64,000 nucleotides of DNA from Ophiura sarsii (taxonomy: Eukaryota; Echinodermata; Ophiuroidea; Amphilepidida; Ophiuridae): NCBI GenBank assembly GCA_035610835.1, contig CM069449.1:13588531-13652530 (forward strand). The letters run 5' to 3'. Under the pieces are notes generated by a model that searched no databases, had not been told where the DNA came from, and saw only the letters and a list, made by a program, of their open reading frames with translations. The position numbers and the translations under genes are program-made. Positions 12,462-22,515 of this stretch are shown here, piece by piece (the first letter of the stretch is position 1; every line of letters begins with the position of its first letter).

Positions 12462-12972
12462 TATTAATGCATACCCTTTTGAGCCGTTATATATTGGATC
12501 ATTTCTAAGTGTTTCGATACTTTTTGTGAGCAGTTTAGATAATCCGTATCTTGGATTGGTAGTTAAATAAGATATTTATTTGGGTTTTTTATAGTCAGCT
12601 GCAAAGAAGTTGAGCACTTGTTCCTGTTGAATCTCACTTTCGGAAGCTTGAAGATGAAAGGAAATTATAGTTATTGCCGACGCTTTGGAACCCGACTGTT
12701 TATTTTGACGGAATAAATCGTATTCAAAATTAGGAACCAGCGCGATGCAGGGGTAACTCTCGAGCTGCCGAAAGTCAATTTCGTTTCTGCTACGACGGCG
12801 GCGTACTTAGCGCAAACACGGAAGTGCAGTTACCATTGGTTCTATATAGAACAACACAACACCGAAGCTACCAATGCGCGCGTCCGATTGGCCCGATTTT
12901 ATCTATAGCGCAAGAATGTTACCGCCCACACGCTCATTAATTATCGTGCGCGCAGAGATCCAGTGCTGAACA

Positions 12973-13426
12973 CAGTAGCGTAGCCAGGGTCACTTGTCAG
13001 GGGGGGCAAAGGTATTTTTTCCCGGTGAGCACCAGTTCGACCCGGTTGGGGGGGGGGGGGGGAGGGGGGGTTGAGGTCAAAAAAAATCGCACGGTCCAAA
13101 AAAAATCGCACACTCAAAAAGTCGCGCAGTACAAAACACACCACAGTTTTGGCCAATCCTCCGGGTTTTCATCAGTTTTCTCTATAACATTTTTCTTTAT
13201 TTAGCCGAAGTCCTGCTACAAAAAAAAAAATTACCCGCCAAATTTCCCCTTTTGTGCACGCTACTGCCTTTTCCTTTCCTTCCCTTTTTTCCCTTTCCTT
13301 TCCTTCCTTTTCTCCCTTTCTTTCCCTTCCCGATTTTCCACTGCCTTCCCGATTTCCTGGTCAAATTATTTTTCGGGGGGGGGGGGGGCACTCTGCCCCC
13401 CTTGCACCCCCCTGGCTACGCTACTG
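12973..13426. mobile_element. hAT-type MITE private to copy A
   Basis: It begins CAGTAGCGTAGCCAGGG and ends CCCTGGCTACGCTACTG with minor differences, flanked by the 8-bp duplication GCTGAACA (12965-12972, 13427-13434). Copy B at about 60003-60010 has a single GCTGAACA, the empty site. The interior has G tracts (13049-13070), a polypyrimidine run (about 13268-13335) and a G11 tract. CAG ends with an 8-bp target duplication identify the hAT superfamily. No transposase. Confidence 0.94.
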
Positions 13427-14051
13427 GCTGAACATCTCTGCCGGCGACTATAAAGCTTTATTAACCGAAGGACATATCATTGATCAATAATGTGACGCAT
13501 TATGACTTGTTGACTTCAAAGAGGAATATTTTAACCGAATTGGAATGAATTGTATGTTACCACCTGATGCCTGATTAAGATAATACATACTTGATAATGA
13601 ATCATGAATGCACCAGAGTCTTGCGGGCCGCATTCCAAACATTTGTAAGTCAGAAACACCTGTTGTAGAGACTTTACTACAGATGATGTTCATGAAATGC
13701 CATTGTTTTGAATGTAAAGAATTCAAAGTATTTGTACACCTGTTACAGAGTTTAATAAAGCCTGGACCCTATTGTGTTATCGACCGCATTCCAGGGACAA
13801 TGCACACTGTTCACGTCGTATATAAACAGATAGTGAATATAAATCGCCAGACGGTTTTGTTGAAGGTGAATGGGTATACCTGTAACTCAAAAACATTGTG
13901 AGCATTTTTTGTTCAACGTGCTACCATTTTAGTTTTCATTTCAGCAATCCATTTCGCTGGCGCTGGCCCGATAAATATGATCGTTTGCGGCAATTGGCTT
14001 GAAGACTTTCACGATATCGTGAAATTATCATATGGCTGTAGTGCAAAACTA

Positions 14052-14285
14052 GTACGTATGGCTCATATAGTATATGTGACTTGTACGTAAGACTTATCCG
14101 ATGGTCACCAAATACCATTATTTCCATAACAATATTTGGATTTGGATTTATCTAAGTTCAATTTCCATTGGTGCTTGTACAAATTGTGATACAAATTGTT
14201 ACTTTTTTGCGACAAAAGTATCATGGGCGGCTATTATAGTATAAGTCTTACGTACAAGTCACTTATACGTATGAGCAATATGTAC
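14052..14285. mobile_element. GTACGTATGGCTCATA-TIR element
   Basis: The left block AGTACGTATGGCTCATA through GACTTGTACGTAAGACTTA (14051-14097) is inverted at 14242-14284, giving TIRs over 40 bp with mismatches. The interior is about 140 bp and non-coding. It is related to the interrupted element at 8763-9249. Copy B equivalent is 60632-60861. Confidence 0.82.
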
Positions 14286-14309
14286 ATATTTTGCGATGCA
14301 GCCTAGTGA

Positions 14310-14361
14310 AAATGGCGTCCACAACGAAGGTGTTTTAACACCTTCGTTGTGGACGCCATTT
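14310..14361. repeat. Perfect 25-bp palindrome with 2-nt loop, present only in copy A
   Basis: The left arm 14310-14334 starts AAATGGCGTCC and ends GAAGGTGTT; the right arm 14337-14361 is its exact inverse; the spacer is TT. Copy B at about 60885-60910 has only the left arm in altered form (AAATGGCGTCCATAAAGAAA) and no inverted partner. Confidence 0.93.
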
Positions 14362-14982
14362 AAAATCGGCGCACTATTTCACACCCTTGTGATTTGTGTC
14401 CATCGCATTACATTAACTGCTGCAGAAATAAAACTCAACTTTGGGGTAGGCCTACTTTGAGCCTATAGCCAGACATCAGAACATGGTGTCAATTTTCAGA
14501 TAACCTTTTCCAACAATCAGTTTTTTGTTCTAGATATTTTTCGATGTGATTTAGTCACATAGGATTTAGTTTCGGGTTATACACGATGAATAAATTGGCG
14601 TGCAGATTGATTGTTGAAATACTAACCATACACTTGTACGCGTCATAACTCATTAACCATCACAGTACCCATGATGATATTAAAGGATAATGTGGTGGAG
14701 TATGGGGGAATCTATTTCCTGGAAGAGTAAGAAATAATAATATAGCAATTTCAAAATAAACGGCACAAATTCGATAACAAATTTGGCCCGAGTCAATATT
14801 ACCTGACGTTTAAAATGACATCAATTACCACGTCGAGATTATGAAAGATATCAAACGGTTTATAGAGCATCGTCGTCATACACAAGCAAATATCTGCGAT
14901 GTGAAAGAGAGGGTGTGATTTTGAAAACGTTAGACTAGTAAATGCCTGTTCCTTTTTTACGAGGCTACATGTATTTCAGTTG

Positions 14983-15155
14983 AACTCCATACACCTCCAA
15001 TGAAAGACATGACCGTCATCTTCCTAGTAGGGAGTGTAGATATCAAATAAAGTCACCCACGTAGGTAAACCCATTTGAAACGCACACTCCCTGCGGGGAC
15101 GATTATGGTAATGTCTTCCATAGGGGGGTGTATGGATTTCGAATGGAATAGCCCA
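14983..15155. mobile_element. Short TIR element, CCATACACC / GGAATAGCCC family
   Basis: CTCCATACACCTCCAATGAA through GACATGACC is opposed by GTAATGTCTTCCATAGGGGG and GTGTATGGATTTCGAATGGA, ending ATAGCCCA. GGGAGTGTAGATATC and CACACTCCCTGCGGGG lie inside. Copy B equivalent is 61536-61710. Confidence 0.72.
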
Positions 15156-15522
15156 ATGCTATTCTGCTTTTAATATAAAACGGGAGAGAGTGGGCATGAT
15201 ACTATTATGATTGTCATTATGACCTCATTTGACCTATGCTGCTTCCGGTTGAGTGCGGCAGAGGTCAGTAACGGTCATTCTGATGAAAACTGTAGATCGT
15301 AATTCACGAAACTGTCAACACGAATCAAATTCTCCGGTTTTGAAAAAATAAAATCCTAATATTTTGTTCCTGCAAACCTGATTAAAGTGGCTAGCATAAG
15401 TTGGAGTCGGTTACTGACAAGTCACTGTGGAGAAAAGGAAATTCAAAATAGTTTTATTTTGTTCGTATTGCGAACAACAACAGCGTTTCAGATCTATGTT
15501 CGACCCAACACAACAGGTTTGG

Positions 15523-15634
15523 TTGGGGTTGGGTATTATTTATTTATCAATTAATTTAGAAGTAGTATCATCATGTAATTTGGGGTTGGGTATTATTTAT
15601 TTATCAATTAATTTAGAAGTAGTATCATGTAATT
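15523..15634 (+). repeat. 57-bp direct dimer
   Basis: TTGGGGTTGGGTATTATTTA followed by TTAATTTAGAAGTAGTATCA is repeated at a 57-bp period (15523 and 15580). The second unit lacks one ATC triplet. It is present in copy B at 62071-62180, so it predates the split. Confidence 0.95.
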
Positions 15635-16608
15635 TGACATACAGCTAATTTAACCAACGGTGATCAAAACCTTAGTACAATTAAAAACGGTCATTGTTAT
15701 TCTGTCAATGGGAAATTTATCGAATAATTAAATGCCTAAAATGCCAGCAGTGTGTTGCGTCGTATGACGTGGTAGACCGTCTTAAAACTTTTAAGAAGAA
15801 AAAGTTGTCTACACGTTTTTAACAACTAAAGGAATCAAAGAAACTAACTAAATTTCTTATAACATTGAATTCTTTTGTTACGTAAACAAGGAAACATATA
15901 TGCTACTGTGTTTTAATATAACTATAAAGATAAATGTTTTCATTGTACATTGGGTCGTCTTTATATATATATTGGGTGATGAAAACCGGTTACAGCTTTT
16001 GCGGTTTGTTGGTCAGGAAATCCGCCTCGCTGTTTTTCCAAAGCTTACATCCCTTCGTGGCCTCGGACCTATAGGTCAACCATAGGGTTAAGGCACTCAT
16101 CATAGCTAAACTAACGACAAATGCTATCTTTTATCTTTAAAAAAGATAGTATTGCTAATGAAAGTGAGTTGTGGAGTTGTCTTTTTGAGTTCAGAACGAG
16201 TCCTTGTTTTGTTTAAGCCGCAGTGAATTAGACCGTGGCACGGCCGGCACAGTGAGTCAAACGTTGACGTCCGTAAACTCGTCGTTTCTATTCGAACTCA
16301 TCTACAACATAATGTAACGTTGTCGTAACTCGAGCTCACAACTCGCTTTATTTTAATTAAAATAGATGTAACTCGTGATGCAAAACTCTTTGAAAAGTGA
16401 CCTAAGCTACTTATTAAGCCTACTCTTCAATCCGCGTCACAACTGGTTTATTTACTCATGCCAAAGTGTACGATTGAGTTCTAAAACTGATGTCAAATTT
16501 TCAAATTTTGAATCAACAAATGATTAATTCGGAATCAACAATCAAGAACAACATGTAATGGACCATTTTTAAAATCCTTTCTTCTTATTTGGTTGAAAGC
16601 TTGCTTAA

Positions 16609-16832
16609 CACTTTCGACGCGGCAGGTGTCTGCAAACAACATTCCAAAATGTCACCAAGCGTTTCAAAAATGTCGAAATTATTGAATGTCATTACCATAT
16701 TTAGAATCACCATGAGAAATGCATTTAAAAAAGTACAAACATGCCTTGTATTGGTTCAGTAGTTCTTGAGATAGACTTTGAAAGTTGGGAGTTGTTTCTG
16801 TTATGGTAAACTAATTTCCGCGTGGAAAGGGG
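16609..16832 (-). mobile_element. MITE, CACTTTCCACGCGGC family, reverse orientation
   Basis: TTAA (16605-16608) precedes CACTTTCGACGCGGCAGG. The distal end reads TTCCGCGTGGAAAGG followed by TAAA, a decayed TTAA. The internal order (TCTGCAAAC first, GTTATGGTAAACTAA last) is the inverse of the plus-oriented copies. Copy B equivalent is 63156-63380, with TTAA at 63152-63155. Confidence 0.83.
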
Positions 16833-16977
16833 TAAATACAAATCTTGTCAATGAACAATCGTTGAACATCGACGTTTCATTGGATTTTGTGTCCTTATTC
16901 GACGGCAATCTTCCCTCGAATTCCGGGTGACCAGGGAGGGATACACAACATTTAAATTCACTTATTGCACCCGGGTA

Positions 16978-17640
16978 ACATTCCACACATACCAGCTCAC
17001 GTCCAGGTGATAGTATTGTATTCAAGGTATTGTGAATAAAAATGTCGGTCATTCTCCAAGAATAGAGCAGGGAGCACAGTCAAACCCACCTGTTACGCCT
17101 GACAACATTTCACAAATACCAGTTCGCGTCCAGGGGAGTGGTTGTTACAGGAACACATGTTCAAATGCAACATGGACCAGGTTCCACTAACAATTCGCAT
17201 CCAGGCAGGCGAGGTGAATGCATTTCAATTCAAGTATTATAGCTGCCAGCTTCCAAGGCAACACACCGGCAACACACTAGGACTGGAACACAATCATTTC
17301 ACCTGTTAAGCGCAGTCAACATTTCACACCCCCACACACCCTACACTCACACATATCGATTCGCATCCAAGTGGTGTTATTGTTATTCAGGTGTTCCGGA
17401 TAATGCCAGTTATTTTTACAGAATAAATACGCAGGTGCAAGACCACAAATATCCACACATAGCAATTCGCTTCCAGGTGAAAGCATTGTTAGCCAAGGTA
17501 CTATTGATAAAATGCCAGCTATCTTTCCACAATAGACAGCTGGAGATCACCTATTGTGGTGGAACAAGCATTCCATCCACACATAGTGATTGTAGTCTTG
17601 TCGATGAATGTATTGTAATGCTAGTATTGTATCTGCAAGG
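16978..17640 (+). repeat. Degenerate tandem repeat built on 'CACACATACCAG..CGTCCAGG'
   Basis: About six diverged units of roughly 85-130 bp begin with CCACACATACCAGCTCACGT-like words (16983, 17108, 17187, 17347, 17450, 17575). Each continues with CCAGGTGATAGTATTGTATT- and AAGGTATTGTGAATAAAATG-like blocks. Unit identity is low, so the array is old. In copy B it starts at about 63526 and runs to the window end. Frames across it are not coding-like. Confidence 0.72.
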
Positions 17641-17665
17641 ACACAAGCAGAACAAGTGGTGTGTT

Positions 17666-17859
17666 CAGTGGCGTTACTAGGGTCTTCAATTGGGTGGCAT
17701 GGCGGGGGGCAGAGGTGTGATCAGGGGAGACCGACTATGTTTTGTTATACATAGAGTTGGTCCTTTTATTTGAGGGCATCAGGGGGGGGGGGGGGGGGGC
17801 GAGCCTTCTGGCAGGGAGGGAATGCCCCCTCCCTGGCCCTACCTCTAGTTACGCCACTA
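17666..17859. mobile_element. hAT-type MITE with 8-bp duplication GGTGTGTT
   Basis: It begins CAGTGGCGTTACTAGGG and ends CTCTAGTTACGCCACTA, flanked by GGTGTGTT at 17658-17665 and 17860-17867. The interior includes an 18-G run (about 17782-17799). It is 194 bp and non-coding. It lies just past the visible part of the duplicated block, so its state in copy B is unknown. Confidence 0.92.
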
Positions 17860-18336
17860 GGTGTGTTTTGTTTGTTTGGGGGTGTGTGTGGGCTTTGGGT
17901 GTTTGTTGGGGTTTTCGAGAGGGTGGGGTGACATCTATTTTACCTATCTTATCGTCTCATCTTCTATAGGTTTTCTTTACCACACGTTACTCTCACCTTT
18001 GTCTCGCCGATCCTGTGGGTGCAGCAGGATTGCAAATCATGCTTGAATGTTGCTCAAGACAAAGTGACGTCCTAATGATATTGATATGAACTGCTGCAGG
18101 TCCTGTCTACATTGTTTTACAGACTTTGCCAAGTGCAGGGGATTATGTTATTACGGCTATGCTGTTATCGTTTCACTCAGTGAAGTGTTGATGGCAATCG
18201 TTGCGGTTTTAGTGTACGTGGCACTGTTCCAGAACACGGTGTTTGGCTTAAGTTTGGGGCTAATTGCTCAAATTAATTAGTATGACCATGATGAGTAGAC
18301 AATTCATTTTATATGGATAAAAATGACTTTGCAATA

Positions 18337-19009
18337 CAGGGTGAGTCAAAAAGAAGTTGTACGGATTTGAATATTTTTCCTGAGAAAAAAAAAGAAATTG
18401 ACCTAACACTCAAGCGATATTTGAACGAGATGTTCTTCTCAAATCATCTGAAAAAAGGATTAACTGAAATCGATCATTCCTATACAGAGTTATAGCTATT
18501 TCACTAAAAGAACCCATTTTTTAGCTGTCCACCGATACGTAAAACCAAGCAAAGAAAATGTTTAAAACTCACCATTATCATTTCAGGAAGTAATTGTTTT
18601 ATTCCTCATAATGCAAAATCATAGAATCCGTCAAAAAGAGAAGGTGAAAGTCTTGACTCAAAGTTGGAACATTGTTCGAAGCTGATTATTTATGCTATGC
18701 ACACCATTCCCACCTGTGTTTGAAACTCCCGGGCTTTAATCTCATTTGAATATGAATGACCGTGTGTACATTTTGCTGCCCACTAAGAGTGGATAGATTT
18801 CAAGAAGATTAAGCGTTCCGTGGACAGCTAAAAAAAGGGGTTATTTTATTAAAACAGGCATAGCTCCTGATATATTTGATCGATTCCAATGATTCCTTTT
18901 GTCATGTGATCGGAATAAGTTGCTCTTTGAATAGGTGCCTCATTGGTTTGTTTGGTCTATTTTTAAACAAATATTCGTTCCCGTACAACTTCTTTTTCGA
19001 CTCACCCTG
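18337..19009. mobile_element. TA-flanked element with ~200-bp imperfect TIRs
   Basis: It starts CAGGGTGAGTCAAAAAGAAG and ends with the inverse CTTTTTCGACTCACCCTG, with TA on both sides (18335-18336, 19010-19011). Arms can be followed inward by ATTTGAATATTTTT / AAACAAATATTCG, ATCGATCATTCC / GATCGATTCC and TTTTTAGCTGTCCACCG / CGTGGACAGCTAAAAAAAG, so they reach about 18535 and 18815. No transposase frame is seen. The superfamily is uncertain. Confidence 0.85.
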
Positions 19010-19062
19010 TATGTATTTTCATTATTTTTGTCGATAATCAATACGAAAATCGATCATCTTAG

Positions 19063-19205
19063 CACTTCCCACGCGGCAGTCGTCTGCAGACGACAGTTCC
19101 AAAATTTCACAAAATGTTGAATTGCATCTCTATATTTGGAACCAACATGAGAAATGCATTAAAATAAGTACAAACAAACCTAGTATTGGTTGTAGCACAC
19201 CTTAG
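19063..19205 (-). mobile_element. Truncated MITE, CACTTTCCACGCGGC family
   Basis: The end CACTTCCCACGCGGCAG, the family's CGTCTGCAGACGACAG block, and later CACCATGAGAAATGCATT / AGTACAAAC blocks are present in variant form. The opposite terminus (GCCGCGTGGAAAG-type) is missing. It sits 50 bp beyond the TA-flanked element. Confidence 0.75.
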
Positions 19206-19209
19206 AAAG

Positions 19210-20220
19210 TCCTACTATTTTCCTCCAATAATTCTAATTATAAGGGTCAATGTTGCAACTTTCGTTTACCATTTCAGAATTCATTTTGAGGCCATTTCCG
19301 GCATAATTCTGTAATACCCTCCACACCCAACATTAGTAGTATGCGTCGTTCTTAAAAACCATGCACTCTGAATACCCCTGTGAAGGGTATAACAGAATTA
19401 CTCCTAATTTCCGATATACGTTGACCTTTGACCTTTCGATACTACCAGAGCTTCGTGTATCTGTCATAAATATACAAATTAGACATAGGCCTATTTATAA
19501 TAGGGTTACAGTTAAGGAAATCTCCTTTACCTGTCTGTGACATGACCAAAGTATGAAATCATAACTCGAAGTTAGTTATTGAATAGTATCACAAAGAGCA
19601 CATATCAGGTCGACCTTTTGACCTATCGCACGAGGATGAAAAGTTAGTATTCAAATAAATAGGGATCGTACCTTCACCTTTCGTTGCTGGCATGTGTAAC
19701 ATTTATGATTGCAAAAGGTAATTTGCGAAATGTAATTCGAAATAAAAACATTTATTTGACAGTTACTACACATGTACAGTACAACCAACAGTTGAGTTAC
19801 AACCAACAGTTGAGTTCAACATAAACCTCGATTGAAAATAGGTTAATTAGTATACTAGACCCAATAAGTCTCGTATTGAAATGCCCATATCCGATATGTT
19901 TTATTGCTTACTGGCCCATATTTTTGACTTTTCTAAAACGAATCTGTCTACTCACTGACATTAGCAAGGCGCTAAGCTTACCTATTCTTGACTATGTTTA
20001 GACACGAGAGTGTTGATATTAGTTCACGTGGAAGAGTCTGGTTTCAAAAAACAAGATGAAGGGTAACGTTGCTGTATTTCCTATAGGCGGGCTATTTTTA
20101 GTTATGTTGTTGGCGAAGTTTTCTTGGATTTATTTGGAAATTATGCCCGATGGTGTGAAACAATAAGCCAGACTGTTGGTTGTCAAGGTACTGGAAACTG
20201 CTACGTCATCATATCAACAT
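19210..20220. other. AT-rich non-coding stretch
   Basis: No gene seen. A short direct repeat ACAACCAACAGTTGAGTT occurs twice at about 19780-19815. The remaining sequence has no recognised repeat family. Confidence 0.55.
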
Positions 20221-20225
20221 AGATC

Positions 20226-20600
20226 AATGTGTCGTCTGCTACTGCAGGCAATATTGATTTATCGGTACAAATCAGTTTAATGGAAAACACAATTTTTTTG
20301 ATAGATATGTCGTCTGCTACCTGTGGAAAATACTGATTTATCGGTACAAATCAATCTCATAATAGAAAACAGAATTACATGATCGTGATGATAAATACTG
20401 GAATATGATAAATGAATCTTTTGTTGCTGCAAAAAGTTGATCAATATTTATGATTTATCAATTCAGATCAATTTAATGAAATTTATGGAACAGATATAAT
20501 AGAAGTGTGTCGTTTGCTTTTTTGAGAAAATATTGATTAATCGGCGCAGAGATCAATCTCATGAAGTGTATTGATTTATCGCTACTGAACCCTCTGTATT
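20226..20600 (+). repeat. Degenerate tandem repeat, ~80-100 bp units
   Basis: The pattern GTCGTCTGCTAC...AATATTGATTTATCGGTACA...AATCAATTTAATG recurs near 20227, 20308, 20415 and 20507, with a partial unit at 20568. Divergence between units is considerable. Confidence 0.72.
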
Positions 20601-20705
20601 AATCTACGTGTAGGCCTACAGATCATAGAAATCTTGATAATCATCATCAAGTATCGTCTTCTTGTTGATTTAATCGATTTATTTGTATATCCTTGTCAAT
20701 ATTGG

Positions 20706-20782
20706 GACTCAGACACAAAAAAGTAAATCTCATGTTTTACTCAGACTCAGACACAAAAAAAGTAAATCTCATGTTTTACTTA
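20706..20782 (+). repeat. Direct duplication of ~37 bp
   Basis: GACTCAGACACAAAAAAGTA followed by AATCTCATGTTTTACT occurs twice in succession. The second copy has one additional A in the A-run. Confidence 0.95.
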
Positions 20783-21463
20783 AATTGCAGTACACCCATC
20801 ATTCATAGCGGTGTGTCAATGTTTTTTAAATAATCACACTGCTGCGTCCGGTCATGCATATGATAATGCCCTTATTCCCATTTTTCACGCTAAAAAGTCA
20901 CCACTCTTCACATACATAAAGGTAGAGAAAACAACACATGACTGGGCTACTCCCGTCCCTGATGGTTTACGCGAGGCGGTTCGTACCGTCTCCGCAGCCC
21001 CGTCGGTGTCGGGGAAAGGAACTTACAAATTTCCCGTTCATTCTTCATCATTGCATTAGGGAACGTAACGTGGCCCACTTTTGGATTAACTAAATAAACT
21101 TATGATGTACTTATAACGTAGCACTTATAGTATATGCATTACCGTGTAATTTGCTGGCGCTTTAGGCGCTATTACAGTACGAGGATACACATATCGTGTT
21201 GATTCATTGTCTGAATTATACACTGAAGTTAAAGTTTCCCGCCTAAAGCGTTTGTGTTACAACAAATCTGACAAATAATGATCAATATGTAGTCTGCTTA
21301 AGGTATCTATTGAGTGTAGCTGACAAATTACATTTGACTGTTGTACGGTACATGGACATGTTATGCTCCTTTGAGAGCCATCCATTTAAGGGAGCTTTCA
21401 ATGGCAGCAATGAAGATGCCCATATGACTGTCTACCCTGGGTTTTACAAACGGAAATAAATCA

Positions 21464-21560
21464 GTTGAAAAAGTGGTCCTAGTGGGAATCGAACCATCGA
21501 CCTTTGCATTGCAAATCATGTCTCTCAAACATTAGATTAGCGTGGGGTGAACTGGCCAGG
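21464..21560 (-). ncRNA. tRNA-like sequence (Pol III B-box), probably SINE-derived
   Basis: The minus strand of 21485-21495 reads GGTTCGATTCC, an exact B-box. Upstream on that strand lies TGATTTGCAATGCAAAGGTC, which resembles the anticodon arm and variable loop of a tRNA (a TGC anticodon could be assigned). Stems are poor and no good A-box is seen. Most likely a decayed tRNA pseudogene or SINE head. Confidence 0.45.
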
Positions 21561-22014
21561 ACATGATTTTAATCCCTTTTAAACATTACGGAATAAAGCA
21601 ATACTACTATTATGATCAGTACACACAATATTATGAACATTGCGATACACATGATCGTCTACCCCCGGGATGACAGTTATGTGTGCATTTCCAATTCTGC
21701 ATATGCAGTGTGTATACATATCATATTACTTTAACTCAAGGTGAGCGGTCCCTAGAACAAAATCTTCCGTGTCCGACCAGTGTGCGAAACTCGTTCGAAT
21801 CAATCGCAATCATGTACGCAAACGTATTGCGTAGTTATTTGGATCTATGGCCTCAGAAAGAAAACCGCAACCGCATTTTTGGCGAATGGGTCGTCATTCA
21901 TGCCATGGTCCTATTAATTTTATTATAACATTACATATGTATAAAAACAACAGTGCTTTCTAGAGGTCAATGTTTTCTATGTAGGAACTCTGAATATCAT
22001 CAGTCAGCTTGAAA

Positions 22015-22320
22015 GCGCGCACAAACAGCAAATATAAGTCTGCCGGGACATAAATAAGTTGTCTGTCAACGCCCCGTCACGGTATCACGACAAGTTACCC
22101 GCGAACCCTGTTTGGGTTTATACCCGGGAGCGATTGACTAGGCCAGTCAGCCCAGTCAGCCTAGCTTACAACGTACAGGCTGCAGCGTAGCAGCCATCAC
22201 GTGCGAATTGTGTGCCAGCTATGGTAGCCTTGCTTTAGCGAGGTTCGTGCCTCGCTTTAAGGACCCACTTCCCGCTTTCAGAACGCGCGATGACAGACAT
22301 GGATGCATTGTCGGGCGCAA
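22015..22320. other. GC- and CpG-enriched patch, function unknown
   Basis: This stretch is markedly richer in GC and CpG than its AT-rich neighbours. It contains GTTTGGGTTTATACCCGGG, a CAGTCAGCCCAGTCAGCCTA direct repeat, and GCTTTAGCGAGG / CCTCGCTTTAAGG as a hairpin (about 22230-22262). It could be a CpG-rich regulatory region or part of a repeat. No open frame of note. Confidence 0.4.
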
Positions 22321-22337
22321 CTGTGGAATACAATGAA

Positions 22338-22382
22338 CAAGCTATTGCTAGATCTATTGCTATTGCTAGATCTATTGCTAGT
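22338..22382 (+). repeat. Short tandem repeat (CTATTGCTAGAT)n
   Basis: GCTATTGCTAGATCTATTGC and variants repeat over about 45 bp. Confidence 0.85.
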
Positions 22383-22440
22383 TTTGGCATGAATTTCTTT
22401 GCACTACAGTAGGCCAGTGCATATTAACGTTGAGAAAGGT

Positions 22441-22515
22441 ATGTGCTTCTGACCGGATTAGAACCGGCAACCTTCGTATCGCTAGCACACGACGCTATTG
22501 CCACTGGGCTACAGA
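22441..22515 (-). ncRNA. tRNA-like sequence with A- and B-box, probably SINE-derived
   Basis: The minus strand gives TAGCCCAGTGG (A-box, 22501-22511) and GGTTCTAATCC (B-box, 22455-22465) at tRNA spacing. The T stem GCCGG/CCGGT pairs well; the acceptor and anticodon stems pair poorly, with an AGC-like (Ala) loop. I judge it a tRNA-derived SINE head or pseudogene rather than a working tRNA. Confidence 0.55.

Larger units (their letters stand above)
11596..12535. mobile_element. TA-flanked TIR transposon (Tc1/mariner-like), private to copy A
   Basis: Inverted ends of about 73 bp (11596-11668 and 12463-12535, only about three mismatches) begin AACTGCTCACAAAAAGTATC and are flanked by TA (11594-11595, 12536-12537). 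Copy B shows the empty site GCTATAGATAATCC at about 59217. Inside are a long hairpin (arms about 11685-11795 and 11860-11975) and a LINE reverse-transcriptase fragment on the minus strand (12057-12461). No transposase with a DDE/D motif is visible, so the element needs a helper. TA target and TIR style fit the Tc1/mariner superfamily. Confidence 0.93.
1..17460 (+). repeat. Large duplicated block, copy A (same orientation as copy B at 47113-64000)
   Basis: The sequence from base 1 reappears from 47113 and stays collinear to the window end, where 17460 pairs with 64000. Identity by eye is very high, with scattered substitutions, 1-10 bp indels and homopolymer length changes. Large differences are discrete transposon insertions. 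Private to A are 11596-12535 and 12973-13426, plus a hairpin at 14310-14361. The left edge is not visible because the homology starts at or before base 1, inside the 47-kb copy's own local tandem repeat. Non-repeat parts (about 1-1160, 5000-5450, 7000-7800, 9250-11590 and 15640-16600) hold no gene I can support; open frames there are short and unrelated to known families. Alternative readings are a segmental duplication or uncollapsed haplotypes. Confidence 0.97.
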
